A stretch of DNA of 64,000 nt from Opitutaceae bacterium (GTDB taxonomy: Bacteria > Verrucomicrobiota > Verrucomicrobiia > Opitutales > Opitutaceae), in the NCBI GenBank assembly GCA_041395105.1, contig JAWLBB010000006.1, forward strand, positions 62,001 to 126,000, written 5' to 3'. Of the stretch, positions 32,651-42,728 are shown one piece after another. Positions within the stretch are counted from its first letter, which is position 1. Each line of letters opens with the position of its first letter. The position numbers were made by a program, and so were the translations under genes. The notes beneath the pieces are model-generated. The model made no database searches and was not told the DNA's origin. It saw only the letters and a list, made by a program, of their open reading frames with translations.

Positions 32651-34072
32651 GTGCTGTTCAACTCGCTCACTTTCGTCGTATTCTTTGCGATTGTCCTGGT
32701 TGTCCACCACCTGCCGTTCCCGTGGACCTTCAAGAAGGTCAACCTACTGGTGGCGAGTTACATCTTTTACGCGGCCTGGAACCCGCCGTTTGTCCTGCTG
32801 CTTTGGTTGTCGACGGTCATCGATTTCGTGGCTTCGAAACAGATCGCGGCAACCTCCCGGCCGGGTGTCCGGCGAAGCTGGCTGGTCGTCAGTGTATTGA
32901 CCAATCTCGGCCTGCTCGGCCTTTTCAAGTATGGCGGCTTCTTCCTGGAGAACTTCACTGCTGCCGCCAGCGCCTACGGCTTCGATTACCATCCGGCCGC
33001 CCCAAGCATCATCCTTCCGGTCGGGATCTCGTTCTACACCTTCCAGACGATGTCCTATACGATCGACGTTTACCGGCGCAATACGCCGCCGGCGCGGTCG
33101 TTCCTGGACTTCGCTCTCTTCGTGACCTTCTTCCCGCAGCTGGTGGCCGGACCGATTGTCCGGGCCACCCAGCTCATACCGCAATTCGTCAGGGAGCACC
33201 AGGCCACCCGCCCGCAGCTGGTATGGGGGCTGGGTTTGATGACGTGGGGGCTCTTTCAGAAGGTCGTCCTGGCGGATACCTTTCTCGCCCCGACTGCCGA
33301 TGCGGTCTTCGGTTCAACCGATCCCGTTCTCGGGCTGGACGCCTGGCTCGGGGCGCTCGCCTTCAGCGGTCAGATCTTCTTCGACTTCGCCGGTTATTCC
33401 ACCGTGGCCATCGGGTCCGCCCTCTGCCTCGGGTTTTCCATTCCGGAGAATTTCCGCTATCCCTACGCAGCCATCGGTTTCTCCGACTTCTGGCGCCGCT
33501 GGCATATCTCGCTATCGACCTGGTTGCGTGACTATCTCTACATACCCTTGGGCGGTAACCGGAAGGGCAGCCTGCGGACCAACGTCAACCTGATCGTCAC
33601 CATGCTGCTGGGTGGCTTCTGGCATGGAGCCTCCTGGACCTTTGTGGTGTGGGGCCTGCTTCATGGCATCTACCTGTGGGTGGAACGGTTCCTGAAATCG
33701 GTTTTTGGAGGACGGGAGACTTTTGCCAGACCCGGCGCGAAGATACTGATCGGATTGCTGACCTTCGTGCTCGTCGTGGTGACCTGGGTGTTCTTCCGAT
33801 CGCATGATTTCGCCACGGCGGGAGGGATCCTGCGGTCGATGGCGGGCCTGACCCCGGACGGGGTTCCGGTGTTGAGCTCGATCAACATGCTGAAAACGAC
33901 CGTCGTTGTCCTGCCGCTCGTCCTGCTGCAATGGTTTCTGCGGGATTCGATGGTTGAAGAGGTCATCGCGCGGGTGCCCTGGTGGCTGGGCGGACTGGGC
34001 TGGGCGGCCATGCTCATTGTGATCATCATTACTCAAGGAGGCGGCGGTGCATTCATCTATTTCCAATTCTGA
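32651..34072 (+). CDS. MBOAT-family O-acyltransferase (AlgI-like)
   Basis: 473 residues from a GTG with AAGG in front. About ten to twelve membrane helices. Family landmarks: LPVGISFYTFQTMSYTIDVYR, FFPQLVAGPI, FFDFAGYSTVAIG, FWRRWHISLSTWLRDYLYIPLGGNR and GGFWHGASWTF with the catalytic His. AlgI and its relatives pass acetyl groups across the inner membrane to exopolysaccharide or to cell wall polymers. The following gene overlaps it by 26 bases and encodes the likely periplasmic partner. No alginate synthesis genes are present, so the polymer is unknown. Confidence 0.93.
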   Translation: MLFNSLTFVVFFAIVLVVHHLPFPWTFKKVNLLVASYIFYAAWNPPFVLLLWLSTVIDFVASKQIAATSRPGVRRSWLVVSVLTNLGLLGLFKYGGFFLENFTAAASAYGFDYHPAAPSIILPVGISFYTFQTMSYTIDVYRRNTPPARSFLDFALFVTFFPQLVAGPIVRATQLIPQFVREHQATRPQLVWGLGLMTWGLFQKVVLADTFLAPTADAVFGSTDPVLGLDAWLGALAFSGQIFFDFAGYSTVAIGSALCLGFSIPENFRYPYAAIGFSDFWRRWHISLSTWLRDYLYIPLGGNRKGSLRTNVNLIVTMLLGGFWHGASWTFVVWGLLHGIYLWVERFLKSVFGGRETFARPGAKILIGLLTFVLVVVTWVFFRSHDFATAGGILRSMAGLTPDGVPVLSSINMLKTTVVVLPLVLLQWFLRDSMVEEVIARVPWWLGGLGWAAMLIVIIITQGGGGAFIYFQF

Positions 34073-35144
34073 GTCGCCCCCGCAGTGGCCCGAGGAATAC
34101 TGGAAACGTCCGATTCCGAGTGCCCACTGGCGGGCCGTCGGCCTGATGACCGTGATCATTGTGGGGCTCTTCATGATCGTCTGGGAGACATATTGGCGAT
34201 CCCAGCAATACGGTCCCAGCTTTGAGAAAACAAAGGATCTCTGGTCGGAGAACCGGGCCAGGGTCGGAACGGACGGCGCCGACGAAACGGTGATCATCGG
34301 CTCGTCTCGGGTCCTTTTCGATATAGACTTGGACATGTGGCAGCAGTTGATCCCGGGTCCACGGCCGATCGACCTGGCCATCCCCGGCGCCTGCCCGCTG
34401 CCCATCCTCCACGATCTGGCCGAGGATCCATCCTTCACCGGGACATTGATCTGCGGGGTGACCGAAGGGCTTTTCTTCATCCCGGCCCCGGCGCCTCCCT
34501 CCGCGAAAGCGGCCGGTTTCGTCAATTACTACCACGACTGGTCGCCGTCGGCGCGCGCCAGCCTCTATCTCTCCGTGCCGATCGAGTCGGCGTTTGCTTC
34601 AATCAACAAGGAAGACCTCAGCCTGGACGCGCTGCTCAACCGATGGGTGCCGCTGAAGAATCGACCGGGAACCCGCGTGTTTCCGCCTGAACCTCCGTAT
34701 TTCGGCAAGATCGAATGGGATTGGCGGAACAAGATGTGGATGCGGATGGTGACGGATCGGGCCCTGCAGGAAAAGGTTCAGCAGATCTGGCTGCCGCTCT
34801 TCAAGATGGCCCCACCCTTTGGCGGCCCCGGTCTGGATGAGCTGATGGGCGACATCAAGGCCGACCTTGACAAGATCGAGGCACGGGGAGGGCGAGTGAT
34901 CTTCGTCCGGTGTCCCTCGACGGGTGAACTGCGTGAGATCGAAAAAACGATGTGGCCGCGCGCAGATTACTGGGACCGGTTGATCCGTGAAACCGGCCGC
35001 CCGGGAGTCTATTTCGAGGACCACCCGCAATTGAGCAGGTTCACCTGTCCGGAATGGTCCCACCTTTCCGCCGCGGATGCCGTTCTTTTCACGAATGCGC
35101 TTGTTCCGATCATCCAGGCGGGACTCGCCGGGGCTCAGCCCTGA
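34047..35144 (+). CDS. Membrane-anchored SGNH-hydrolase-like acyltransferase partner
   Basis: 365 residues from a GTG with an ideal AAGGAGG at 34034-34040. One N-terminal membrane helix (VGLMTVIIVGLFMIVWETY) precedes a periplasmic domain with VIIGSSRVLFDID, where GSSR carries the nucleophile-like Ser, and a late EWSHLSAADA with the His. This is the block order of SGNH proteins that accept acetyl from an MBOAT protein (AlgX/AlgJ, PatB). Overlap with the MBOAT gene supports a joint complex. Its 3' end overlaps the convergent gene by 10 bases. Confidence 0.8.
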   Translation: MHSSISNSESPPQWPEEYWKRPIPSAHWRAVGLMTVIIVGLFMIVWETYWRSQQYGPSFEKTKDLWSENRARVGTDGADETVIIGSSRVLFDIDLDMWQQLIPGPRPIDLAIPGACPLPILHDLAEDPSFTGTLICGVTEGLFFIPAPAPPSAKAAGFVNYYHDWSPSARASLYLSVPIESAFASINKEDLSLDALLNRWVPLKNRPGTRVFPPEPPYFGKIEWDWRNKMWMRMVTDRALQEKVQQIWLPLFKMAPPFGGPGLDELMGDIKADLDKIEARGGRVIFVRCPSTGELREIEKTMWPRADYWDRLIRETGRPGVYFEDHPQLSRFTCPEWSHLSAADAVLFTNALVPIIQAGLAGAQP

Positions 35145-38083
35145 CTGTCCTTGATGTCCGGATTGGGTTTCGTGCCGTCTTCGGGACCGACATCCCGATC
35201 TTCGTCGCCCTCGATCAGGTGGCGGAAGCGCTGGTAGGAGAACCCGACCCAAAGAAGGACGGCACCGAGCACGATGAATGCGGCAATCCGGTAGAGGGTG
35301 GAGTTGATATCTACCAGGAAGACCCGGAGGATGCAGGCTGCGAGGACGATCAACCCGGAAATACGATGCGGACGTGAGCGGAAGAAGAGCCCGATGAAGA
35401 AGACCGCGATACCGCCGATCGCCCAAATAACACTGGTCAGGTCAGCCCAGGGCGCGTGGTTTCTGGAGGCGATCAATACGAGGAACAGAAGGGCGCAGGC
35501 CGCATGGGCGCCCATCCAGATGGAGCGGTATCCCGCCTTGGGCCATGAATAGCGCCGATCGGTTATGGCGGGGAAGGCCGCCAAGGCGAGGCCGGCGACG
35601 ATTGCCCCGGCCAGTGCCATCCATTCGGAACCTGCGGGTGGCCATCGATGGGACCCGGTGATCGTCAGCATCACCAGACCCAGGAGGATCGAGCCGATGC
35701 TCATGACAATGGGGGACCGGTGGGCGTATCCGAGACCGAGGTAAACGGTGGCCGCGCCCACGGTTGCCCAGGTGGCCCCGTTGATTTCCAGATTCCGGTC
35801 GATCGCGGCCCAGGTCAGGAACACGCAGGTGATCCCGGTCAGGATGCTCGCTGCGGTGAACCATTTCAGCTTGGCCATACCGTCCCGGACAGTCCCGCGC
35901 AGAGTCAGCCCGGCCATGACCAGAAGGGCACCTGAACCGGCGGCACAATACCAGGGATCCGCCTGCGGTTGGATAACCGCCCAGGTCTGGTGATAGGCGC
36001 TGAGGACGACGCTCGCGGCAAGCGCGAGCACCCCCGATCCGACGAGACTGATCCGCCGGGTTCCTACTCCCGTCCAGGCCGCGACCGCGGCGAGAACACC
36101 GCTGAGACCTGCGGCAACCTGGATGGGGACCGATTGAAAGAGTGCCGTTTCGACCAAAGCCAGTGCCGACGCGATCAGTCCGGTTCCGAGAAGGAGCAGG
36201 GGATTCAGGTATGCGGGGTACTTCCCGGATTCAACCTCCGCGCATCGCCAGCCGGCCAGTGCGGTGGTCAAACCGACCGAGCCGGCGCCGATCCAGAGCC
36301 AGGGAATCCCGTGGGCGGCTTCATTGAAGGAGTGAAGGGAGAGGTGGGCGTAGAAGAGGGCGATGGCCGCGGCGGGCAATGCGATGACTGAGCGCATCAC
36401 CCGGGAAAGCAACGCGAGCAGTATCGCCGTGATGAGCAGGGCAACCGGTCCCCAGGCCAGTTCGAAGACAAGTCCGCAGGCCAGGTACGTCGGCACAAGC
36501 GCAGGCAGGGTCAGAATTCCGGAGAACTGGTCGGGCAGGCGGAAGGTATCCATCGGCCAGGACCGGATAAGGAGTATGAAGAACATTGGACCGGCGAGGA
36601 CGAAGAGCCCGGTCACGAGTCCGTCCGTGGTCAACATCTGGCCGAGGAGTCTTGCGGCATCCTCCTTGAAGAATCCGAGCGAGAGGATCCAGGTGAGAAC
36701 CGCCACGAGGAAGAGGACGAGCTTGCGGGTGCGTTGAGCCGCAGCAAGGATCACGAACGCCTCTATAGCCAGGACGACCCAACGGGTGCGGGATCCCCAT
36801 TCGGTGCAGATGCCGAGCCCGGTCAGAGCGGCTACCTTGACCGCGAACATGGTGAAGAGGCTGTCAGCCGGGGCTGTCCGCCAGATCCAGAAGGCGGCTG
36901 CAAGCGCGACGAGGGCCGACCCGAAGAAATACCAGGACAGGGATCCGGACGGCAGAACTATGACGGCGACATTGAATCCCGCAGCCACCGCGACGGGCGC
37001 GTTGATCGACTGAATCCAGCGTTGGGACCGTGACATCCGGCCGTCCTCTTCAGGTCCCTCAAGAACGGCGGAAAGGAAAACGAGGAAGAAGCCGGTTCCC
37101 AGGATACTGAATACGAAGAAGGGGCTTCTCATGCCGAGCCCGGAATCCCAGATTGCGACCGCGAGGGTAAGGTAGACGGCATACTGAAGGACAGCCGCCA
37201 CCCCGATGGGCAGCGCCCAACCCTTCCAGCGTTTCAGGACGACGCTGAACGCTGTCAGCCCAAGCGTGCCGAGAATGGCGTAATCATCGAAGCCGACTTC
37301 GATCGAGAGGAAGATGGAGACAAACCCGAGGAGGGTCGCCATGGTCGCTACGGTCGAGGACTGGCGTTTGAGGGCGACCGTGAAGATGAGTGCGATCGCA
37401 CCGAGTTGGAGGAACGTTGCCACAGCCAGGTTGTCCGTGACCTTGACCGCCGGAACGGCATAGGCGGCCAGCGCGGCGAAATAGACCAGGGCGAGTCCCC
37501 CGCCCAGCAGGACGGCTCCGAACTTGGGAAGCCGCTTCTCGAAATGGACACCGGCCAGGGCGATGCCGATGGAAACGACGACCAGTTCGGTCAGTTTGAC
37601 CCAGGGAGGCGTATTGACCGAGACATAGACGCCGAAAAAGACCACGCCGATGACGGCGAGGAGCATCCCGATCCGGGTCGTCCACCACGCCACCAGATTG
37701 ACTTCGCCGGAACCCTGGGCAGGTGGCAGCAGGTGCAGGGCACGAAGCGCCTTCGCGGCAGCGGAAGGCGTGGCCGGCTTGGCCACCGGAAGCTTCACCG
37801 GAGTGTAAGGTGGAGTTGCCGCCGGGGCAGGGGGCGCCGCCGGTGGTGCTTGAGGTTTGGAGTCCTGCGGCTTCGGGGCCTGCGGCTGAATCGCGACGGT
37901 CGAGCCGACCGGAGCGGGAGGAGACGGCGGGTTCCCGGTGGAGGACGATTTCAATCCGGCCTGATCACTGAGGACTTCAATCAGCTTTTCGAGGCGTACC
38001 TGGCGGGCCCGCTGATCGGCAGCATCCTGCTCTAGTCGCACCAGGCGCGCCCGCAATTCGCGAATCTCGGGGTCGTCACTCAT
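35135..38083 (-). CDS. DUF2339-family large polytopic membrane protein
   Basis: 982 residues from the ATG at 38083. Residues ~1-45 are a charged coiled coil (IRELRARLVRLEQDAADQ); ~50-115 are a Pro/Ala-rich linker. From ~130 come about 28 hydrophobic segments, beginning with the conserved VNLVAWWTTRIGMLLAVIGVVFFGVY and ending with LRVFLVDINSTLYRIAAFIVLGAVLLWVGFSYQRF. This layout is diagnostic of DUF2339, whose function is unknown. A second, shorter relative lies at 54787-56481. Confidence 0.88.
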   Translation of the reverse strand: MSDDPEIRELRARLVRLEQDAADQRARQVRLEKLIEVLSDQAGLKSSSTGNPPSPPAPVGSTVAIQPQAPKPQDSKPQAPPAAPPAPAATPPYTPVKLPVAKPATPSAAAKALRALHLLPPAQGSGEVNLVAWWTTRIGMLLAVIGVVFFGVYVSVNTPPWVKLTELVVVSIGIALAGVHFEKRLPKFGAVLLGGGLALVYFAALAAYAVPAVKVTDNLAVATFLQLGAIALIFTVALKRQSSTVATMATLLGFVSIFLSIEVGFDDYAILGTLGLTAFSVVLKRWKGWALPIGVAAVLQYAVYLTLAVAIWDSGLGMRSPFFVFSILGTGFFLVFLSAVLEGPEEDGRMSRSQRWIQSINAPVAVAAGFNVAVIVLPSGSLSWYFFGSALVALAAAFWIWRTAPADSLFTMFAVKVAALTGLGICTEWGSRTRWVVLAIEAFVILAAAQRTRKLVLFLVAVLTWILSLGFFKEDAARLLGQMLTTDGLVTGLFVLAGPMFFILLIRSWPMDTFRLPDQFSGILTLPALVPTYLACGLVFELAWGPVALLITAILLALLSRVMRSVIALPAAAIALFYAHLSLHSFNEAAHGIPWLWIGAGSVGLTTALAGWRCAEVESGKYPAYLNPLLLLGTGLIASALALVETALFQSVPIQVAAGLSGVLAAVAAWTGVGTRRISLVGSGVLALAASVVLSAYHQTWAVIQPQADPWYCAAGSGALLVMAGLTLRGTVRDGMAKLKWFTAASILTGITCVFLTWAAIDRNLEINGATWATVGAATVYLGLGYAHRSPIVMSIGSILLGLVMLTITGSHRWPPAGSEWMALAGAIVAGLALAAFPAITDRRYSWPKAGYRSIWMGAHAACALLFLVLIASRNHAPWADLTSVIWAIGGIAVFFIGLFFRSRPHRISGLIVLAACILRVFLVDINSTLYRIAAFIVLGAVLLWVGFSYQRFRHLIEGDEDRDVGPEDGTKPNPDIKDSQG

Positions 38084-38238
38084 ATCCGGGGCATTGATGA
38101 GGTCCTGTCCTTTGCAGAGGACGATCACTCAGTCAGAGGGTGACCTCAATGGCAATCCGAATGCACGAGTCTTCGAGATTCAGGGGGCCGGACCTTTCTG
38201 CTTGTGAACCGGGTCAGAGGTTGACGGGATATGGTTTC

Positions 38239-38958
38239 ATGATGTCCGGACGACTTTCGATTGTCGGGTCAATCGCCCTGGCCAGCTTTTGGGGGTCACT
38301 GACCGGCGCGGCCACCTTGACCACTGATTTTTCCGAAGGTTTCGGGGAGTGGGTGCCCTTGGCATCCGGAGCCTGGGAGATCGACGCGGAGGACGGAAAT
38401 CCGTTGGCCGCCCTGGTCGAGCCGGGGGCCCAGCGTCCGCCGGTGCGCCGTCCGACCGCCTATCTCTTCCTGCAGGACCATGTCTGGATGGACGTTGAAA
38501 TCACGCTCAAGGCAAAGAGTCTGGAACCTGAGTCGGTCGTCAACCGTGATGTCGTAGTGATCTTCGGATACATCGACGACACCCATTTTTATTATGCGCA
38601 TATTGCGGCCTCGTCCGATGACAAGAACCACAACGTCATCAAGAAGGTCAGCGGCGATCAGCGGACGAACATCGATCGGGAGACGCTTCCGGAGGCGCGG
38701 CTGACTGACGGTTGGCACACGGTTCGGGTGCGCCATGGAAAGACGGGCGAAATCGAAGTTTTTGTGGACGACCTGGAAACGCCTCTGATGACGGCCGTCG
38801 ACCGGGATTATCCGGCCGGGTCGGTCGCCTTCGGCTGTTTTGACGACCGGGCGCTCTTTGACGACGTCCGGGTCGAAGGGCTTCTTTTCGAATTGGCACC
38901 GCCCGGGCGGATCATTGAGGGTGAGGATCAGGCCGGCTCCCGAGACACGGGCCGATGA
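38239..38958 (+). CDS. Secreted LamG/DUF1080-like jelly-roll protein
   Basis: 239 residues from one of two adjacent ATGs at 38239/38242, which give a signal peptide (GRLSIVGSIALASFWGSLTGAATL); the longer frame to 38140 has no such start. The pattern FSEGFGEWVPLASGAWEID, DVEITLKAKS, FGYIDDTHFYYAHIAASSDD, WHTVRVRHGKTGEIEVFVDD and GSVAFGCFDDRALFDDVRV is that of a single concanavalin-like domain common in planctomycetal/verrucomicrobial DUF1080 proteins. A sugar-binding or glycosidase role is possible, but no catalytic residues are recognised. Confidence 0.8.
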   Translation: MMSGRLSIVGSIALASFWGSLTGAATLTTDFSEGFGEWVPLASGAWEIDAEDGNPLAALVEPGAQRPPVRRPTAYLFLQDHVWMDVEITLKAKSLEPESVVNRDVVVIFGYIDDTHFYYAHIAASSDDKNHNVIKKVSGDQRTNIDRETLPEARLTDGWHTVRVRHGKTGEIEVFVDDLETPLMTAVDRDYPAGSVAFGCFDDRALFDDVRVEGLLFELAPPGRIIEGEDQAGSRDTGR

Positions 38959-39048
38959 ACCCACCGCGTGCCTGCCCGGGGTTTGCGGGCGTTTCGGCCG
39001 ATCCATCGCCGTCCGTCGGGTCCTCCCTGAGGCCCCGCTGACGCTGGC

Positions 39049-41163
39049 TCACTCCAGCTTGATCCGGGCGTCGATGGCGGTGACCCGTTCGTCGTTGGCG
39101 AGGAGCGGATTGACATCCAGCTCCTTGATCTCAGGGAAGGCCAGGACCAGTTGGGACAGCTGGATGAGGGCCTGGTAGATCGCTTCCATGTTCGCCTTGG
39201 GGCGATCGCGGTAGCCGGCAAGGAGTCGGGAAACCCGGGTCTGGCTGACCATATCCGCGGCAATCGAGCGGGTGATGGGAGGAAGGGCCATGGCGTGGTC
39301 GCGGATAACTTCGACCGCGGTGCCGCCATGCCCGAACATGATGACGGGACCGAAGGAGGCGTCCCGGGTCGCGCCGATGATCAGTTCGTGCGAACTGGGC
39401 ATTTTCACCATCTGCTGGACGGAGAATCCGGTCAATTCCGCATCGGGTCGGATGGATCGCACCCGGCGGCTCATGGCCTCGGCCGCCGCCGCCACCTGCT
39501 CGTCACTTTCGAGATTCAGGGCAACGCCGCCGACATCCGATTTGTGGGAGATCTGCGGTGAGATGATTTTCAGGACGATCGGGAATCCGATTTCCCGGGC
39601 CATGACCACGCACGCAGCCGGATCTGCGGCGATCCGGGAGGTGATGACGGGCAGGCCCGCCGCGGCCAGAACCTGTTTGGCTTCGGGCTCGGTCAGTTCG
39701 TTGCGCCGGTCGGCGCGAACCGACGCAAAGCACGCGCCTATCTTTGTCCGGTCGAGGGACACTGCCGGAGGTGTGGTCTCTTCCCCGGCAAGGTAGGATT
39801 GGCCCTTCCGGTAGCGGGTCATGTCGAGGAAGGCATGAACCGCATCCTCCGGTGTATCGAAGCAGGGGATACGTCGATCGGAAAAGAGGGCTCTCGCCCT
39901 GGCCACCCCGTCGCGTCCCAGCCAGCAGGTGAAAACCGTTTTGGGGCTCCCGGCGGCTGTCTCGAGCATGGCCCCGGCGATGATATCGCTGGGAACGATG
40001 GCTGACGGTGCATGAATGAAAAGAACCGCGGCGGTATCTTCGTCCTCCAGCAGGATCTTCAGGGCCTGGACATATCGTTCGGGCGGGGCGTCGCCGATGA
40101 TGTCGATCGGATTGGCCCGGGACCAGTTGGCCGGAAGGCTGTCGTTGAGGCGGTCGAAGGTCGGCTTGGAGAATCTCGCCAGGCGGCCTCCGTTCAGGAC
40201 CAGGCTGTCGGTGGCCATCACGCCCGGCCCGCCTCCGTTGGAAACGATGCTCAATCCGTCCCCGTGCAGGGGTTTGGCTTTGCCCAGGGTTTCGACCGCG
40301 CCAAAGAGGTCCTCGAAGGAGTCCACCCGCAGGATGCCGGCCCGACGAAAGGCGGCTTCGTAGACTTCATCGGACCCGGCGAGGGCGCCGGTATGGGACG
40401 CCGCAGCCTTCTGGGCGTCCGGCACCCGGCCGGATTTGATGGCGATGATGGGCTTTTTCCGCGCGGCGAGGGTGGCCGCGTTCATGAAACCGGGACCGTT
40501 CCTGATCGCCTCGATATAGAGCAGGATGGCGCTGGTGACGTCGTCATCGGCCAGGTATTCGATCGTGTCCGAGAAATTCACGTCGATGCTGTTGCCAAGC
40601 GAGACAAAGCAGGAGAAGCCGATCCCTCCGGATTTGGCCCAGTCGAGGACGCTGGTGGAAAGTGCGCCGGATTGGCTGACAAAGGCGAGTGATCCGGCCA
40701 GCGAGCCGGTGTGGGCGAAGCTTCCGTTGATGCCCGATCCCGGGACAAGCAATCCAAGACAATTGGGCCCGAGGAGGCGCATGCCGGATTGCCGTGCCCG
40801 TTGCAGGGCCTGTTCCTGAAGCGAGAGTCCTCCCGTGGGCGGAGGGGCGTCGAGTCCGGCGGTCAGGATCACGCTGGCCCTGGTGCCCTGACGACCGAGC
40901 GCTTCGATCAGATCGGGGATCATGGCGGGTGGTGTGCAGATGATGGCGAGTTCCGCCGGCCGCGGAAGCTCAGCCACGGTAGGGTAGGTGAGGACGCCCG
41001 AAACGGATTCATATTTCGGGTTTACCGGCATGATCGGCCCGGCAAAGCCGGCGGCCATGAGATTCTTCATGACCATGAAGCCCAGGCTGACGGGGTTCCC
41101 GGAGGCTCCGATAACGGTGATGGATTCCGGATGGAAAAACGAACGCATATTCGTGGTGCTCAT
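39049..41163 (-). CDS. ADP-forming acyl-CoA (acetyl-CoA) synthetase
   Basis: 704 residues with the fused domain order of single-chain ADP-forming enzymes: CoA-binding Rossmann domain (SITVIGASGNPVSLGFMVMKNL), succinyl-CoA-ligase-like domain with the phosphorylated His in SHTGALAGSDEVYEAAF, and C-terminal ATP-grasp domain (LPVITSRIAADP, GFPIVLKIISPQISHKSDVGGV, FGPVIMFGHGGTAVEV, ELDVNPLL). No GNAT domain is attached, unlike Pat. The reaction is acyl-CoA + ADP + phosphate to acid + CoA + ATP or the reverse. It is the third gene of an operon with the MaoC-phosphotransacylase and FabI. Confidence 0.92.
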   Translation of the reverse strand: MSTTNMRSFFHPESITVIGASGNPVSLGFMVMKNLMAAGFAGPIMPVNPKYESVSGVLTYPTVAELPRPAELAIICTPPAMIPDLIEALGRQGTRASVILTAGLDAPPPTGGLSLQEQALQRARQSGMRLLGPNCLGLLVPGSGINGSFAHTGSLAGSLAFVSQSGALSTSVLDWAKSGGIGFSCFVSLGNSIDVNFSDTIEYLADDDVTSAILLYIEAIRNGPGFMNAATLAARKKPIIAIKSGRVPDAQKAAASHTGALAGSDEVYEAAFRRAGILRVDSFEDLFGAVETLGKAKPLHGDGLSIVSNGGGPGVMATDSLVLNGGRLARFSKPTFDRLNDSLPANWSRANPIDIIGDAPPERYVQALKILLEDEDTAAVLFIHAPSAIVPSDIIAGAMLETAAGSPKTVFTCWLGRDGVARARALFSDRRIPCFDTPEDAVHAFLDMTRYRKGQSYLAGEETTPPAVSLDRTKIGACFASVRADRRNELTEPEAKQVLAAAGLPVITSRIAADPAACVVMAREIGFPIVLKIISPQISHKSDVGGVALNLESDEQVAAAAEAMSRRVRSIRPDAELTGFSVQQMVKMPSSHELIIGATRDASFGPVIMFGHGGTAVEVIRDHAMALPPITRSIAADMVSQTRVSRLLAGYRDRPKANMEAIYQALIQLSQLVLAFPEIKELDVNPLLANDERVTAIDARIKLE

Positions 41164-41259
41164 GAGTTGACCGTCTGTCTTGGGGTGGCTCCGGGGTCCG
41201 TGGGAAGGACCCTGATCGGATGAATCGTCTTGTCTGGAAATCTCCAGGCCGGTTGAGGG

Positions 41260-42714
41260 TCAGGCCAATGGTGTGGATCGAACCTTTGGTGTCTTGATAC
41301 GGATGGCGTCCTTTTCCTGGTGATAGTGCGACCACATACAGGCCAGGGCGCAGGAAGCCTCGCAGGTCCTCACGTTGTCGGCGGGTCCCGGCAGGATCAC
41401 GGGAACCCGGTAGCCCAGGATAATTCCAGCGGCGCTGGCATCGATCAGGCGTCGCAGCTGCTGGACGAGGATCCTTCCCGCCTCCATGTCCGGAACAACG
41501 AGGATATCGGCGTTTCCCACGACAGCGGAATGACAGTTGCTCGAGTCTCCCGCTTCGCTGGAGACGGCAATATCGAACGGCATGGGACCGTCGACCATGG
41601 CTCCTCTGATCTGGTTGCGTTCGGCCATTTTGCAGAGTGCGGCCGCCTCCATGGTCGATGGCATGCGCAAATCAACGAGATCTCCGGCTGAGAGAATCGC
41701 CACTCTGGGACATTCGCGGCCCAGCGCGTGAAGGAGATCCACCGCGTTCTGGACGATTCCCGTCTTGGTCTCTATATCCGGTGTGACGTTCAGTTCGGTG
41801 TCGGTCATGAAAAGGGTTCGCGGAAAGGTGGGCACATCGAGTGAGTGGACATGGGTCCGTTTTCGGCCGGTCCGCAGCTTCATCGACCCATTGAGGACGC
41901 CAAGCAGCTCTTCCGAGGAGAGCGTACCCTTCATGATCAGTTCGACCAGTCCCTCCTCCGCGAGGCGGACCGCTTCCTCGGCCGCCGCATGGCTATGGGC
42001 GACGTCGATCATTTCGAATGCATCGATGGCGAGGCCCTCTGCTTCCGCCACGGCCTTGATCTTGTAGGCAGGTCCGATCAGGACAGGAATAATCAGATGA
42101 TCTCCATGCGCCTCGATACAGTTGGCCAGCGTTGCCCTGTCCACCGGATGGACGACCGCAGTGCGGATAGGCGGCTGCGGTTCTGCGAGACGAATCAGTT
42201 CCTGGAAGCGGACGAATCGCTCAACAATCTTGACCTCTGGCAGTGTCTTGCGGGGACGGATGATCTTCTCCCTCGGGGCCATCACTTCGGCCTCTCCACG
42301 GATCACTTCCTCACCTCGCTGGTTGCGGCAGAAACACTCCAGGGTGACCCTCGACTTCTCACTGTCCTTTCTTGTCACCCGGACCGTGGTGACAATGTGA
42401 TCGCCGATGGCGACAGGCCGCTTGAACCGGAGGGTCTGCCCGAGATAAATCGTTCCGGGGCCGGGCATCTCCGTCCCCAGGACCGTCGAGATGAGCGCCG
42501 CTCCCCACATGCCGTGAGCGATGATCTTCTGGAAGAAATCGCTGCGGGCGAATTCCTCGTCGACATGGGCCGGATTCACATCGCCGGATACCGCGGCGAA
42601 GAGGAGAATGTCGTCCCGTGACAGCACCCGGTGCAGGGTCGCCTCGTCGCCAATCGACATTTCATCGAAGGTCCGGTTTTCGATGGTCGGGTTCCGTCCG
42701 GTCATTTTCTTCAT
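41260..42714 (-). CDS. Bifunctional MaoC-type hydratase / phosphate acyltransferase
   Basis: 484 residues. Residues ~10-155 are a MaoC hot-dog domain (SGDVNPAHVDEEFARSDFF with the hydratase Asp/His, AHGMWGAALISTVLG). Residues ~175-475 are a phosphate acetyl/butyryltransferase domain (HLIIPVLIGPAYKI, HSHAAAEEAVRL, MKGTLSSEELL, RTLFMTDTELNVTPD, ILSAGDLVDLRMPSTMEA, VDGPMPFDIAVS). Such fusions are known as enoyl-CoA hydratase/phosphate acyltransferase. It would hydrate an enoyl thioester and exchange acyl-CoA with acyl phosphate. It lies 14 bases after fabI and 96 bases before the acyl-CoA synthetase. Confidence 0.93.
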   Translation of the reverse strand: MKKMTGRNPTIENRTFDEMSIGDEATLHRVLSRDDILLFAAVSGDVNPAHVDEEFARSDFFQKIIAHGMWGAALISTVLGTEMPGPGTIYLGQTLRFKRPVAIGDHIVTTVRVTRKDSEKSRVTLECFCRNQRGEEVIRGEAEVMAPREKIIRPRKTLPEVKIVERFVRFQELIRLAEPQPPIRTAVVHPVDRATLANCIEAHGDHLIIPVLIGPAYKIKAVAEAEGLAIDAFEMIDVAHSHAAAEEAVRLAEEGLVELIMKGTLSSEELLGVLNGSMKLRTGRKRTHVHSLDVPTFPRTLFMTDTELNVTPDIETKTGIVQNAVDLLHALGRECPRVAILSAGDLVDLRMPSTMEAAALCKMAERNQIRGAMVDGPMPFDIAVSSEAGDSSNCHSAVVGNADILVVPDMEAGRILVQQLRRLIDASAAGIILGYRVPVILPGPADNVRTCEASCALACMWSHYHQEKDAIRIKTPKVRSTPLA

Positions 42715-42728
42715 GGTCCCGTCAGGTT